From: Cerrena zonata
Lineage: Eukaryota > Basidiomycota > Agaricomycetes > Polyporales > Cerrenaceae
Length of the DNA: 64,000 nucleotides
Direction: 5' to 3'
Assembly (NCBI GenBank): GCA_038087015.1
Contig: JASBNA010000015.1
Location: 558,001 to 622,000 of the forward strand
A model generated the notes under the pieces. It saw only the letters and a program-made list of their open reading frames with translations. It searched no databases and was not told the origin of the DNA. Below, piece after piece: positions 28,265-38,904 of the stretch. Numbering within the stretch: the first letter of the stretch is position 1; every line of letters starts with the position of its first letter. The position numbers and the translations under genes were made by a program.

Positions 28265-28831
28265 ATGAGTTCTTCCAAAAGACGGATTGAAAAGGATGTT
28301 ATGGATCTCATGATGAGTGACCATGAGGTTAGCCTCATAGAAGATTCCATCCAACAATTTTTTGTTTTATTTAATGGTCCAAAAGATACCCCTTATTCCG
28401 GAGGAGTTTGGAAAGTTCGAGTTGAATTACCAGATCAATATCCATTAAAATCTCCGTCCATTGGATTCATTAACAAAATATACCACCCTAATATCGACGA
28501 AACGTCTGGGTCGGTTTGTCTCGATGTTATAAACCAAACCTGGTCCCCTATGTTTGGTTTATTAAACATATTTGAGAACTTTTTACCCCATTTACTTAGA
28601 TATGCTAACCCAAGCGATCCTTTGAACACTGAGGCTTCCAATTTAATGAATAAAGACGAAAAAAGATATACTGAAACAGTTAAGAAATATGTCAATCAAT
28701 ATGCTAAGAACATTCTGATCGACGAAGATGACGAAGCCGAAAATAATGAAGCCAATGATGAAGATGATGAACTTAGTGATGTAGGAAGCTTATCTAGTGA
28801 TGATGATGAAGATGATGGCGATGATCAATGA
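28265..28831 (+). CDS. UBC8: Ubc8, ubiquitin-conjugating enzyme (E2) of the GID pathway
   Basis: A 188-residue E2 whose yeast orthologue works with the GID/CTLH ligase to degrade gluconeogenic enzymes such as fructose-1,6-bisphosphatase. The N-terminus [20 protein letters not shown] is almost the same as in yeast. The HPN motif is at residues 74-76 and the catalytic cysteine is Cys85 in [17 protein letters not shown] and [11 protein letters not shown] are also typical. The acidic C-terminal tail (from about residue 150, EDDEAENN ... DDDEDDGDD) is a Ubc8 hallmark. S. cerevisiae UBC8 has an intron near its start; none is needed here. Confidence 0.96.
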   Translation: MSSSKRRIEKDVMDLMMSDHEVSLIEDSIQQFFVLFNGPKDTPYSGGVWKVRVELPDQYPLKSPSIGFINKIYHPNIDETSGSVCLDVINQTWSPMFGLLNIFENFLPHLLRYANPSDPLNTEASNLMNKDEKRYTETVKKYVNQYAKNILIDEDDEAENNEANDEDDELSDVGSLSSDDDEDDGDDQ

Positions 28832-29050
28832 CTTTTTTGGTCCAAACTATTTATGAATATTACCGATTTTTCTTTTTTCTTTATATATAACAACACTTGA
28901 ACAAATGGAGTTTATCTAGTTTCATTTCCTTATCAAATTTTCAATTGAACCGGGTATTACCAGTCCATTGCATTTACTTATCCGATTACAGTTATAGTCA
29001 TATAATATCTACATATGTAATAGAATAACTTACTTTAAAACTCGTGTAGT

Positions 29051-30793
29051 TTATATAACGGGAACGTTTTTAGATAAATATTCGTAATATTTCGGTGTTG
29101 GTCTATGCTTCAATAAATCTTCAATTGCAGAAGCATACTTTATTAAATCTGGCTCACCCCAAGCTGTTTGCATAATACCTAGTCCATATGGCATTCCGTC
29201 TTGGTCAACGTCAACCGGAATCGTTACCATGGGATATCCTGCTTTGGCGGCTTGCTGGTATGTTATGCCATGACTTGATGGTACGAGTAATCCATCAAGC
29301 TGGAAATCCTCTCCGGTATTTGAATCAGTATAATTAAGAGCATAATCAATTCCCTCATCTCGAGAGGTCCTATGAACAAATTCAATTGCCTGGTAATACG
29401 TTTCATTTTTGATTCCTCCCCATTCCAAAGAAGCTAAAAACCCATCTTGGCCTGATTCAAAAGCAGGATGTGTTCCGGGATTACCACCTTCCGTTCCATC
29501 ATTGGCATAATTATAATCAACCAAATCCTGCAAAGTCCTCATTTGGGTGTTTTCAAGTTCCGATAAATAACTTTCAATATTATTATAAAAATCAACTTTT
29601 ACTATGGTATACTCCGACTCATTAACTCTACCGAATTTCCAATCCCAGCCATTATCGGATATTACATCTAAATTACCAAAATTAGTATTGTTATAAATAG
29701 TAGCTCCAGCTTGTTCTAACCTTTTAATGGTTTCTAATAATCTTTCCACCATACTTTCATCTGCATATGACCATAACTTCTCCCATGGAAGGCCAAATCT
29801 GGCTCCTTTCAAAGCTGATTGGTCGGATAAAAACTTCAAGTAATCACCATCTGGTGGAGTCTTCCCGGTCTGAGCAAAAGTATAATTATCTCTTTCATCA
29901 ACACCAAACATGTGTTGAAGAACATAAACCTGCATCTCTAACCGTTCTAGCCATAGGTCCTGTTGTATCCTGGTGTTCGGATTCTGGTATCACCCCATTA
30001 CGAGAGGTTAAACCTACAGTTGGTTTGAAACCAACAATCCCATTCAATACAGATGGAGATATAATACTACCATCAGTCTCGGTACCTAATGAGAACATAA
30101 TCATATTAGCTGCAGTACTCCCTCCGCTACCAGTAGAGCTCCACCGCTTATCTTAGTCAAATTATATGGCGATCTTGCTTGTCCCCCAACAGCTGAATAG
30201 CCTTCACTATAGTCACTTGATCTCATGTCAGCCCATTCAGATAACGTAGCATGTCCAAACAAAACAGCTCCTGCTTCTCTTAATTTATGTACTACGAAGC
30301 TATCTCTAGGTACAACATTACCCAACAAGGCATTAGATCCACAAGTAGTTTGCATCTTATCTTTGGTAGCAAAATTATCCTTGACTATAAACGGTATACC
30401 ATGTAAGGGTCCTCTAACTATACCCTGCTCGCGTTCTTCATCCATGCTAGCACTAATGGAGAACATATCTGGATTTAGCTGTTGAATGCCATTGACAAAA
30501 TCATTAATCTGGAAATATCTCTCGAGGTAACAATGAACTAGGTCGACACTGGTCAAAGTCTTATTTTCCATGTACAACTGCAATTCGTCGATGGTGGCTT
30601 CTTCTAATACTATACCCCGACATAAAGGCATAGGAAAGAGCTCAGAGGATTGGGTCTGTGGAAAGTTAAATTCTGGATCAATCAATTCCTGAGATTGAAT
30701 GCTGTTATTCAATACTGTTAGCTTTATATCAGGCTTGATTACCAGAGCCAAAGCTGGAACCAAAAAAATTATAAACCCAAGCTCAAAAAACAT
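29051..30793 (-). CDS. Amidase-signature hydrolase, N-terminal signal anchor; two apparent frameshifts
   Basis: An amidase-signature enzyme that hydrolyses carboxylic amides; substrate unknown. Three reading frames join to one protein of about 580 residues. From the ATG at 30793 the N-terminus FFELGFIIFLVPALALVI is a signal peptide or anchor, so a secreted or vacuolar location is likely. The Lys of the Ser-Ser-Lys triad is in IPFIVKDNFATKD, and the Gly/Ser-rich signature begins ISGG and continues in the next frame. One base is missing at about 30140/30141 inside that signature, and one extra base sits in a C pair at 29929-29930 (before YVLQHMFGVDERDNYTF). The end is YYEYLSKNVPVI. The two shifts cancel. 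Conserved sequence flanks both, which points to sequencing errors. It is divergent from UGA2. Confidence 0.85.
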
Positions 30794-31239
30794 GATTCCA
30801 ATGCTCAACCAAACAGAATCCCACGATGTGATTTTCAGCTTACTTTATAGTTTTTTGCAATTAAACTTTGGTTGAGATCTAAAGCTTATCACAACGTAAT
30901 GAAACCGATGCGAAATGAACTTCCACCTTCCTCTTTTGATAAGATATGCGGAATACTGAACCGTTTTCAGGGACAAGGGTGGACAACCCCGTATAGCATA
31001 TCACCACAGGCTGATCAGTGATCAATGCATCGGTCCCCATATCCTTTTCAACTCCATTTCACCAAAAGGATATGTTGATCCATAATAGAAATAGGTGCAA
31101 AAGAATTCGAGACATAGTGTGCACCTTACAAAAACCTATTTTTCAAATGGTATTGGGGCTGATCGGGTAGCAAAGCAAGTGAATAAGTGTTTCAAGAAGT
31201 CTACTTATTCATCCAATTGAACACTACAAAACACTGAAG
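30794..31239. promoter_or_regulatory. Divergent promoter amidase / UGA2
   Basis: About 445 bp. The short sequence CTTATC/GATAAG occurs near 30885 and 30940, matching GATA-factor sites used in nitrogen regulation, but this is a short motif. Nothing else is recognised. Confidence 0.4.
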
Positions 31240-32799
31240 ATGATAAAAAGTAGCTCAATTCGTCTTTTGAGCTTAAAACTGGCTAATTTCCCTAGATCCT
31301 ATTCCACTTACAAAGCACTGCAAGTATTGCAGAACCTAAAAAATCCCGAGTTATTGAAAACAGGTGGATTTATAAATGGTGAATGGATAACAAGTAAGAA
31401 CACTTTTGAAGTTACTGATCCGGCTTTGTATCCCAAGCCTGAATCGAAGCTTGCCGATGTGTCGTCCTTTTCTGTAAGTGATTATAACATTGCAATTGAA
31501 GCGGCTTCAGAATCATTCTATGAATTCCGGAAGACAACTGGTAGATATAGAGCTGAATTATTGAGCAATCTTTATCGTCTAATGAAGGAAAATCAAGATG
31601 ATTTAGCTAAAATCATTGTGCTTGAAAATGGGAAACCTTATGCTGATGCATTTGGTGAGATAACCTACGCTGCTTCTTTCTTTCAATGGTTTTCAGAAGA
31701 ATCTGCCAGAGTCAATGGCGATATTATCCCTTCTGCAAACGCCACAAGTAAGATTTTGGCTTTGCGTCAACCAATTGGACCCTGTGGTATTATTACTCCT
31801 TGGAACTTCCCTTCCGCTATGATTACTAGGAAGCTTGGTGCCGCTGTTGCCGCTGGTTGCACAACTGTAATTAAGCCTGCTTCTGAAACTCCATTGAGTG
31901 CTTTAGCTTTGGCTCATCTTTCTGAGAAAGCCGGTTTTCCTAAAGGAGTTGTTAATGTATTACCAAGTGCAACCTCTGCAGAGGTTGGTAAGATTCTCTG
32001 TGAACATCCTTTAATTAAAAAAGTGTCTTCTACTGGATCTACTGGAGTTGGAAAGTTATTGATGGCCCAGTCGAGCTCAACCTTGAAGAAACTTTCATTC
32101 GAATTAGGTGGTAACGCTCCTTTTATTGTTTTCGAAGATGCTGATCTTGATAAAGCTGTCGATGGAGCAATTGCTTCCAAGTTCCGTAGCAGTGGTCAAA
32201 CTTGTATCTGCGCTAATAGACTTTTTATTCACGACTCTTTGTATGATGAATTTGTTAAAAAATTTGTTGATAAGTTATCCAAAACTACTTTAGGATTTGG
32301 TTTAGATGAGAAAACAACCCACGGTCCAGTGATCCATGAGAAATCCATGTCTAAAGTTAGATCGCACATTGAAAATGCTATTGAGAAAGGTGCCAAACTT
32401 CTATTAGGTGGAAAAAGACGTGAAGATATTGGTGAAAATTTTCACGAACTTACTGTCCTTGGTGATGTCACCCCTAAAATGAAGATTTTCCACGAGGAAA
32501 CCTTTGGTCCCGTGGCCCCTTTGATTAGATTTAGTTCGGATGAAGAGGCTCTTTCTTTGGCCAATGATACAGAAGTTGGATTAGCAGGCTACTTTTATTC
32601 TTCTGATATATCCAAAATCTTCAAAGTTGCGGAAAATTTAGAAGTTGGTATGATTGGTGTCAATACCGGTGCCATTTCCGAAGCAGCTATGCCATTTGGT
32701 GGTGTTAAAGAAAGTGGATTTGGAAGGGAAGGTTCAAAGTTTGGTATCGAAGATTATACTATCGTAAAAAGTGTTGTATTGGGTGGTTTGGAGAACTAA
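31240..32799 (+). CDS. UGA2: Succinate-semialdehyde dehydrogenase (aldehyde dehydrogenase family)
   Basis: A 519-residue NAD(P)-dependent aldehyde dehydrogenase that oxidises succinic semialdehyde to succinate, the last step of GABA use. Seen motifs: PWNFPSAMITRK (substrate and cofactor region), STGSTGVGK (typical of the SSADH branch), the general-base Glu in LSFELGGNAP near residue 288, and the catalytic Cys in SGQTCICANR near residue 322. The C-terminal MPFGGVKESGFGREGSKFGIEDY is also typical of SSADH. The first 25 residues (MIKSSSIRLLSLKLANFPRS) are basic and Ser/Leu-rich without acids, like a mitochondrial presequence, whereas S. cerevisiae Uga2 is cytosolic. It converges with an unidentified gene, 77 bp apart. 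Confidence 0.93.
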   Translation: MIKSSSIRLLSLKLANFPRSYSTYKALQVLQNLKNPELLKTGGFINGEWITSKNTFEVTDPALYPKPESKLADVSSFSVSDYNIAIEAASESFYEFRKTTGRYRAELLSNLYRLMKENQDDLAKIIVLENGKPYADAFGEITYAASFFQWFSEESARVNGDIIPSANATSKILALRQPIGPCGIITPWNFPSAMITRKLGAAVAAGCTTVIKPASETPLSALALAHLSEKAGFPKGVVNVLPSATSAEVGKILCEHPLIKKVSSTGSTGVGKLLMAQSSSTLKKLSFELGGNAPFIVFEDADLDKAVDGAIASKFRSSGQTCICANRLFIHDSLYDEFVKKFVDKLSKTTLGFGLDEKTTHGPVIHEKSMSKVRSHIENAIEKGAKLLLGGKRREDIGENFHELTVLGDVTPKMKIFHEETFGPVAPLIRFSSDEEALSLANDTEVGLAGYFYSSDISKIFKVAENLEVGMIGVNTGAISEAAMPFGGVKESGFGREGSKFGIEDYTIVKSVVLGGLEN

Positions 32800-32876
32800 A
32801 GATAATTATTATTTAATATACATATTTTATACAAAGGGAGATCATTGTAGTTATAAATCATTCTGGTGACTGGTTT

Positions 32877-33717
32877 TCAGATGTTTGATCGGTTATCTCT
32901 CCTTCCAATTGACCAAGGGGAAACAGCTGAGCCTGTTTCTTGGGCAAGTGTTTCATTAAGCAAAGCGGTATGATCTTGTACAAGCAGAGATTCACCAGGA
33001 ATATCAGATTCTCCAGTTTCCTGTGGTAATTCAAAGTTTTCTCCACCTTGGCTCAGTTCTTGAATTGGAGCAGGTTCATCATGGACTTCCGCATCTTGAG
33101 TACTTGCCAATTCTTCTTTTCTTCTTTCATAAGGTGTCATATCAATATTCTTCACATCTTCAAATCTATCAATTTTGATCCTTTGTAAATCAAGTCTTTT
33201 CACGAATTCAAAGTCACTACGATTAAAATTTAAAGTAACATCTGGCTTCTCGCTTTTATAATAATCGATAACTTTAGGGCCATAACTCTCAGGGAGTTGT
33301 TTCCCTTTTAATTCATCATCTAAAAGCGAGTTCAAAAATTCAACTTTTTCGTCAGTTGAATGATTTCTGATACCACTGGATTCTTTTGCTGTACGTACTT
33401 CACTCTTTAACTTTTCTATCAGTTCCGGAGTGACATAATCTTTTTCTGTTATTCTCAAGGGCTTTGAATTCTTCATCCTTAATCAATGCATTACGGACTA
33501 AATCTAGTCTTTCAATATACTTCAGCCCAAATATCGATTTATAAGTGACTGCTTTAAAATTACCGCCAACCAAGTCACCACTGTATATGGAATATACCGG
33601 AGCATAAGAAGCTCCTTCTATTGACTTCTCAGGATACTTAGCAGCAGGAACCGTGTAATGTGCTGATTTATTCGATATCTTTTGTCTTTTATTGTGTTGA
33701 GACATTCTATGATTCAT
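32877..33717 (-). CDS. Unidentified protein with basic N-terminus; one apparent frameshift
   Basis: Two overlapping frames (33400-33717 and 32877-33476) appear to be one gene of about 270 residues. A one-base surplus in the T5 run at 33441-33445 explains the switch, and the joined text reads ENNRKDYVTPELIEKL. The N-terminus is basic (MSQHNKRQKISNKS), compatible with nuclear location. It is followed by APVYSIYSGDLVGGNFKAV. The middle is helical and charged, and the C-terminus is acidic and Glu/Gln-rich, ending SPWSIGRRDNRSNI. Two ATGs are possible (33717 and about 33705). I do not recognise the family and give no function. Confidence 0.6.
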
Positions 33718-33996
33718 CCTTGATGGTTAGTGATTTGCAGACTTCTATTTACTTTTATTTCAAAAAAACAAGTCGAGAAACGACAGGAAATGAAAAATTA
33801 AAGAAAAAAAAAAAAAAAAACACAAATGTACGGGTCTTACGAACTCAGTATAGTTAGTTTAACGCAGAATAGTAAATGTTCATAATAATAACAAGGGAAG
33901 CATTTAAGTAATACACAGCTAAAGCTTTTCTATAGTACAGTCAACCTTCTTCAAAGGTTCGTTAAGAATTGAAAAATTGAGTTAAAATTAAGAGAA
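33718..33996. other. Intergenic region with A17-type run
   Basis: About 280 bp between the unidentified gene's start and the stop of the next gene, with a nearly uninterrupted A-run at about 33804-33820. No feature beyond a possible promoter. Confidence 0.4.
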
Positions 33997-36008
33997 TTAA
34001 TTTGTTATTGTTTCCATGAGCGATTCTTCAATACCATCTAGTAAACCATCGATATCTTCAACTTTCAAACCACAGCTTAGACTGATAAGCTTTTCTATAT
34101 TTATACATTTTGGAATCAATGCCATGGCTTTTAATTTTATTTATGATACCACTGATCAAATGGTTTCTTTCAACTTGTAGTTTCGACAAATTAATGGCTT
34201 GTTTAATTTTTTGTTCATCATCAACATCAACATCTTCTTCACCCTCATAGTTCTTAACTGCAACGGATATATCTGATGCTTGGATTTTTTCGATATGATT
34301 GAGTAAATGATGTTCTTTATTGGACAAATTTTGTTCTAAATTATTAGTTTCTTGTTTCAAAAGAGTTTTGCCTTGTTCAATTGATTCAAAGTCTTCAAAA
34401 CCATATTTATTTAAAATGATTTTTATTTTATCAATAGAAGATTCATTTGAAACTTGTTTTTCAACAATAATTTTTTGAATTCTTTTTGTCTCTTTATTAA
34501 GGAATTTAATTTCTTGTTTATAGTTGTCACCCAAGGAATTAATCATACCCGTCATCATACAAGATAAATCTTTAAAAGGTAATTTAACGTTTTCATCATC
34601 ATCGAATTCATCATCATTATCATTTGATTTAACATCGATGATTCTACCTTCTTCATCTAATTTAGGTGGTTTAGGATTATAATTGACTGAAACATCCAGT
34701 TCTTTTTTCAATTTTTTAGAATCGACAACTGGTTTTGCTGGAGTACTTTCAGCAGTACGTTCGGAAATAACAGCCAATGGTTGATGAATATTAGACGAAG
34801 TATAAAAGCTATTTTGACTTTTTGGAGTTGATATAGATTCATAAGATTTAAAAGTATCATCAATAAATAAGTTTTCTTTATTATCTTCAGATTTAGTCAA
34901 AGTATCTAGATGTTCTTTATTAACTCTATCAATATTAACGTCATCATCTAAATCATCATCTTGAACTGTAGTTTTTTGAGTATCGGGAGTTTCAGCATTA
35001 CCAAATTTAGGTTGAATAGGGAGTAGCCAAAGCATTATTTTCTTGAGAATAAGATTGACGTTGATTAATTGGAGGAGCAGGCCGAAGAAAATCATCACCT
35101 AAAAGATTTAATTCAGCAATAATCATTTTAGAAGTTTCATTGTTTACATTAACCAAATCATCTCTAGCACCATAATTTAATAAGATTTTAACTAATTTAT
35201 CACAACCAGCTCTTGCAGCTAAATGTAAACAAGTATCACCATTAACGTCTTGATGATCGAGAACATTTTTAATTCAAATTGACTGAATTAGCAGAATTTT
35301 GATCGGTTAATTTCGTTAATTTATTAAGAATATGTTCAAGATAATAATTTAAACTTTCGAATTTAGATTTAACTTTTGAAAATTGACTTAAATAATGTAA
35401 AGGAGTTCTTCCATTTATATCAGTATTGATCAAGCATAATTCTAAATCATCTAAAACTTTTGCGAAATTTTTTAATTCATGACAATTATTAAAAGAAATT
35501 AATTTTGATAAAGGATTAAGACCATAGTTGTTAACTACTAGGGGGTTAGCTCCTTTGGTGATTAATAAATGAATCATAAGATGGTTACCGATGGAGGAAG
35601 CCCAATGTAAAGGAGTGTGACCTTCATCATCGATCGCTTCATTAATATTAAAATCAAAAGGAGGATTATGAACAAAATAAGGAATTTGAGAGTTATCGTC
35701 ACTGAAAAATCTTAATAATTGAGCCGCGTATGAATTATCATCGTCACTTTGAGGTTGATAGACATCTTTTGATTTTGTTAAAGGTAAATGAGAATGGTGA
35801 GCGTTTGATTCCGTTGAGGACATTGAAGTATCTGATTCTCTTAAAGGTTCTTCCTGAGACCAATTAGTATCATTAGTTGATTGAGAAGAAGGAACTTTTG
35901 GTTGTTGATATTGATGACGGAAATGGCCCATCATTTGAGGAGGCATATTAGACGGTATTGCATTTTGAGGGGGGAATTGATACAGTAAAGGTGGTTGCAG
36001 TCTACTTG

Positions 36009-36042
<34 letters not shown>

Positions 36043-36915
36043 TTGTTGAAATCTTTGATATTGCATTTGGTAATTATGGAAATCATTTTGTACCGATTGG
36101 TTATCAGCAGGATAAGTATTTACCCCATTAACCCCAATGAAATTTGCTTGTTGGAAAGTTGGAGGTAATTGATTAACAGAAAACCCATTTGGGTTTTGAG
36201 AAGCCATTGGAGAATTAGAAACTTGCTGGCCTAAGTGAGAAGCGTCCCTAGATAAAGTAGCGAATGAATTTTGAGAATTGTATAAATCACTTGACGATTG
36301 CGATTGTGATGTTTGAGCTTGGTTCAACTGTAATTGAACATCAGCTTTTTTCAATTTTTTAGTTGGGGTTTCACCATCCTTTCTAGCCTTCTTAGGTATA
36401 TTTTCTTTTAACTGGGGTTCCATCTTTACCAATAGCTGAACCACCAACGGGTTTAACTTTTCTTGGAATATTCAAATTTGTAAAATCAAGATATAGAACC
36501 GGCGCCATCTCTGGAGAAAGACCATAATTACCAGCCAATCTAAGTGCGTCTGGTAATGGGATCCAAGTACCCTTGGAATCTACCGTAACCACCTTGGATT
36601 TTTTCATGTAATCCTTGTTGAACTCCTTTTTCCAAGATTTTAGTCCGTTTAGCCTTGGGAAAATTACAGCATTTCAAGATTTGGGTTGCATTGACCCAGT
36701 CATCCTTACATCTTCTCATAAGCGGACAACTGTTGATCTGACATTCATACACGTCAGTCTAATACAAGTTAGTAATTTGATTCCATAACGCGTTTCAATC
36801 ATAGCAAGTTATAAATGAAATATCCATATATATATCCCCATACCATATGGCCACACTTCAGAATACATACGTTTGAATAGGTGGCAATATAAACGCCATT
36901 TGGTTCTAAGGACAT
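33997..36915 (-). CDS. SWI4: APSES/KilA-N cell-cycle transcription factor with ankyrin repeats (Swi4/Mbp1 type); intron and five apparent frameshifts
   Basis: The DNA-binding subunit of the G1/S factor SBF or MBF. Exon 1 (36871-36915) encodes MSLEPNGVYIATYSN; exon 2 starts at 36758 and continues TDVYECQINS. The DNA-binding domain has RRCKDDWVNATQILK, KAKRTKILEK and GGYGRFQGTWIPL. A Q13-type polyglutamine tract and a Ser/Gln-rich linker follow. Ankyrin repeats include DEGHTPLHWASSIGN, INGRTPLHYLS and VNGDTCLHLAARAGCD, and a C-terminal helical region ends near 33997 (GLLDGIEESLMETITN). One extra base is inferred at each of 36570-36572, 36393-36396, about 35271-35277, 35019-35021 and 34089-34091. 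Each time the next frame continues the conserved sequence. GRFQGTWIPL and the RRCKDDW text favour Swi4 over Mbp1, but I cannot exclude Mbp1. Confidence 0.85.
36759..36870 (-). other. Intron of the Swi4/Mbp1-like gene (112 nt)
   Basis: On the minus strand it begins GTATGT at 36870, carries a TACTAAC branch site 14 nt before the 3' end and ends ATTAG at 36759. Splicing in phase 0 joins ATYSN to TDVYEC, recreating the conserved start of the APSES domain. It contains an ACGCGT (MCB) site at 36788-36793. Confidence 0.92.
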
Positions 36916-37032
36916 TGCTGAAAAGGCACAAGTCAATCCAGTTCTAAAGAAAAGAAGTTCAATGTTGTTTTCAAAACTGGAGAAGACTTTTGAAAGGGTC
37001 GAGGATAGAAAAATTCACTGCTGAACAAAAAG

Positions 37033-37066
<34 letters not shown>

Positions 37067-37452
37067 GAGAATTCCTTTGGGCGGGTTTGGCAGCACAAAG
37101 GATTTTGCTCTTTTGATGGTTTTCGTCGTTTTTGGTAATTACTCTGTTCCTTTGGCTGGGGTTACAAGGGCCACTGGACTAGCTCAAGGGCAGCGTGGTT
37201 GACTAGAAGGCAGAAACCAGTGTGGATGAAGTATTACTGGTGATATCCAATTGGAATCACCAGGAACGGATTTCCTGCACTCAATTTACCCAAAAGAAGC
37301 TCTAAAGGACGCGTCTGTCAGTGACGTAGTTACAATATATAGCCAGTAGAATAGTATTATAGTATTACAGTATTATAGTATTACAGTATTATAGTATAAT
37401 AGTAATATAGTATTACAGTATAATGGTATGGATAGATAGTAAGTATTAAACA
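36916..37452. promoter_or_regulatory. SWI4-like promoter with MCB site, long A-tract and short tandem repeat
   Basis: The region upstream of the minus-strand APSES gene. An exact MluI cell-cycle box ACGCGT lies at 37309-37314, about 395 bp before the start codon. An uninterrupted A31 tract spans 37033-37063. A degenerate (TATAGTATTACAG)n repeat lies at about 37349-37428 next to the stop codon of the aminotransferase gene. MCB-mediated auto- or cross-regulation of SWI4 is known in S. cerevisiae; here it is inferred from the motif. Confidence 0.6.
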
Positions 37453-38904
37453 CTAGAGGTAGCCTTCCGCTTTCAATTGAACAGCCATGTCGTTGACGGT
37501 TTTGGTGGTCAATCTAACAATCTCATCAACGTCGCTTTCTTGAATGATGAAAGCCGGAGCAAGACACATATGGTCTCCGACCTGGTTGAACCCACCTTGG
37601 GCACCCATCACGGTAAGACCGTTTTGGAAAGCCTGGGCTTGGATTCTAAGGGCAACTTTTGCTTCCAATGGGAAAACATCATTATCAGGAGTCCCATTTT
37701 TACCAAATTCAATTGACCAAAACCCCCCGATTCCACGTACATCAACAACAATCGGATTATCTTTTAAGGCTTGGTGCAATTTAGTACCCATCAAATTACC
37801 CATCTTAAAGATATTTTTGGTGAGTCCCAATTGCTTAATATATTGTTGAATTTTTAATGCTGCCAAACAATTGAAAGAATGGGAGGCATAAGTATGAGCA
37901 CCAATAACTGTTCCAGATCCTTCCAGATACGCTTTTTGGATCTTATTACCAATAAGAACCCCGGCAATGGTGATATACCCAGAACCCAATGTTTTACCAA
38001 TGGTTTGAATATCGGGAGCCTCCTGGGGACTTAAATAATTTTCCCAACAGTGTAACCCATAACCCGATGGGGGGTTGGCCCGACCAGTACCACACATCAC
38101 TTCATCTAAATAGAAGACAATATCGTACTTGTTACATAATCTCCGGACTCCTGGTAAGTAGCCAGCGGGAGGTGGCACGGTACCAATAGAACTTCCTGGC
38201 AAGGTTTCCAAAATAATGGCGGCCACGGTATCGGGTCCCTCTTTCAAAATAAGACTTTCCAAATTATCAAGTAATTGCTCAACATAACTTTCATCCGATT
38301 GTCCCTTCTGCTTATAACGAAATGGATAACAAACATCAGTTTTAGGAGTGAGTTCTTTTGGTAATAAGATATCCTGGAAAAGTTTTGCTCTTGAATTGGC
38401 TCCAATCGAAAGTGATCCAAGGGTAAATCCATGGTAGCATGTTGATCTACTAATGAATTTATTTTTCTTAGGTAAATTACGTTCTAAGAAATATTGTTTA
38501 ACTAATTTCATTGCATTTTCATTTGCTTCTGATCCCGATCCAAGAAACAATGAACTTGTGAATACTCCTGGGGGTGAATTATCAATTAAAAACTTGCCTA
38601 ATGCTTCTGCATTCTTATTGCAATGGTAGGGTGAATAAGAATAATGGCATTCTCTCACTGAATTAGCCACTAATTCAATGGCGGTCTCATCACCCCATCC
38701 AAGTGCTCCAACGGCCGCTCCAGTCATACCATCGAGGATTCTTCTTCTTTCTCCGGTCTCAGCATCTTCTACTATAAGATAACACCCGTCTCCTCCAACT
38801 GCATGGGGGAGCTGTTTATTAACTGTACTTTGGAAAACATAAGATGTTTGTTTAGTAGGTGGTTCTGGAGAAACTGAAGTTTGTGGTGTAGAATCAATGG
38901 ACAT
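37453..38904 (-). CDS. Class-III PLP-dependent aminotransferase
   Basis: A 483-residue fold-type I aminotransferase. Motifs are ILDGMTGAAVGALGWG near the N-terminus, LGSGSEANENAMKLVKQY, the cofactor-contact GFTLGSLSIGANSRAK, the Asp that binds the PLP pyridine N in FYLDEVMCGTGR, and the Schiff-base Lys in IQTIGKTLGSGY near residue 300. The family includes omega-amino acid:pyruvate, GABA and diaminopelargonate aminotransferases. The sequence resembles the fungal/bacterial omega-transaminase-like group more than the S. cerevisiae Uga1 branch, so the amino donor is uncertain. The ATG at 38904 (MSIDSTPQTS) is chosen because the two codons further upstream do not start with ATG. No targeting sequence is seen. 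Confidence 0.9.
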   Translation of the reverse strand: MSIDSTPQTSVSPEPPTKQTSYVFQSTVNKQLPHAVGGDGCYLIVEDAETGERRRILDGMTGAAVGALGWGDETAIELVANSVRECHYSYSPYHCNKNAEALGKFLIDNSPPGVFTSSLFLGSGSEANENAMKLVKQYFLERNLPKKNKFISRSTCYHGFTLGSLSIGANSRAKLFQDILLPKELTPKTDVCYPFRYKQKGQSDESYVEQLLDNLESLILKEGPDTVAAIILETLPGSSIGTVPPPAGYLPGVRRLCNKYDIVFYLDEVMCGTGRANPPSGYGLHCWENYLSPQEAPDIQTIGKTLGSGYITIAGVLIGNKIQKAYLEGSGTVIGAHTYASHSFNCLAALKIQQYIKQLGLTKNIFKMGNLMGTKLHQALKDNPIVVDVRGIGGFWSIEFGKNGTPDNDVFPLEAKVALRIQAQAFQNGLTVMGAQGGFNQVGDHMCLAPAFIIQESDVDEIVRLTTKTVNDMAVQLKAEGYL

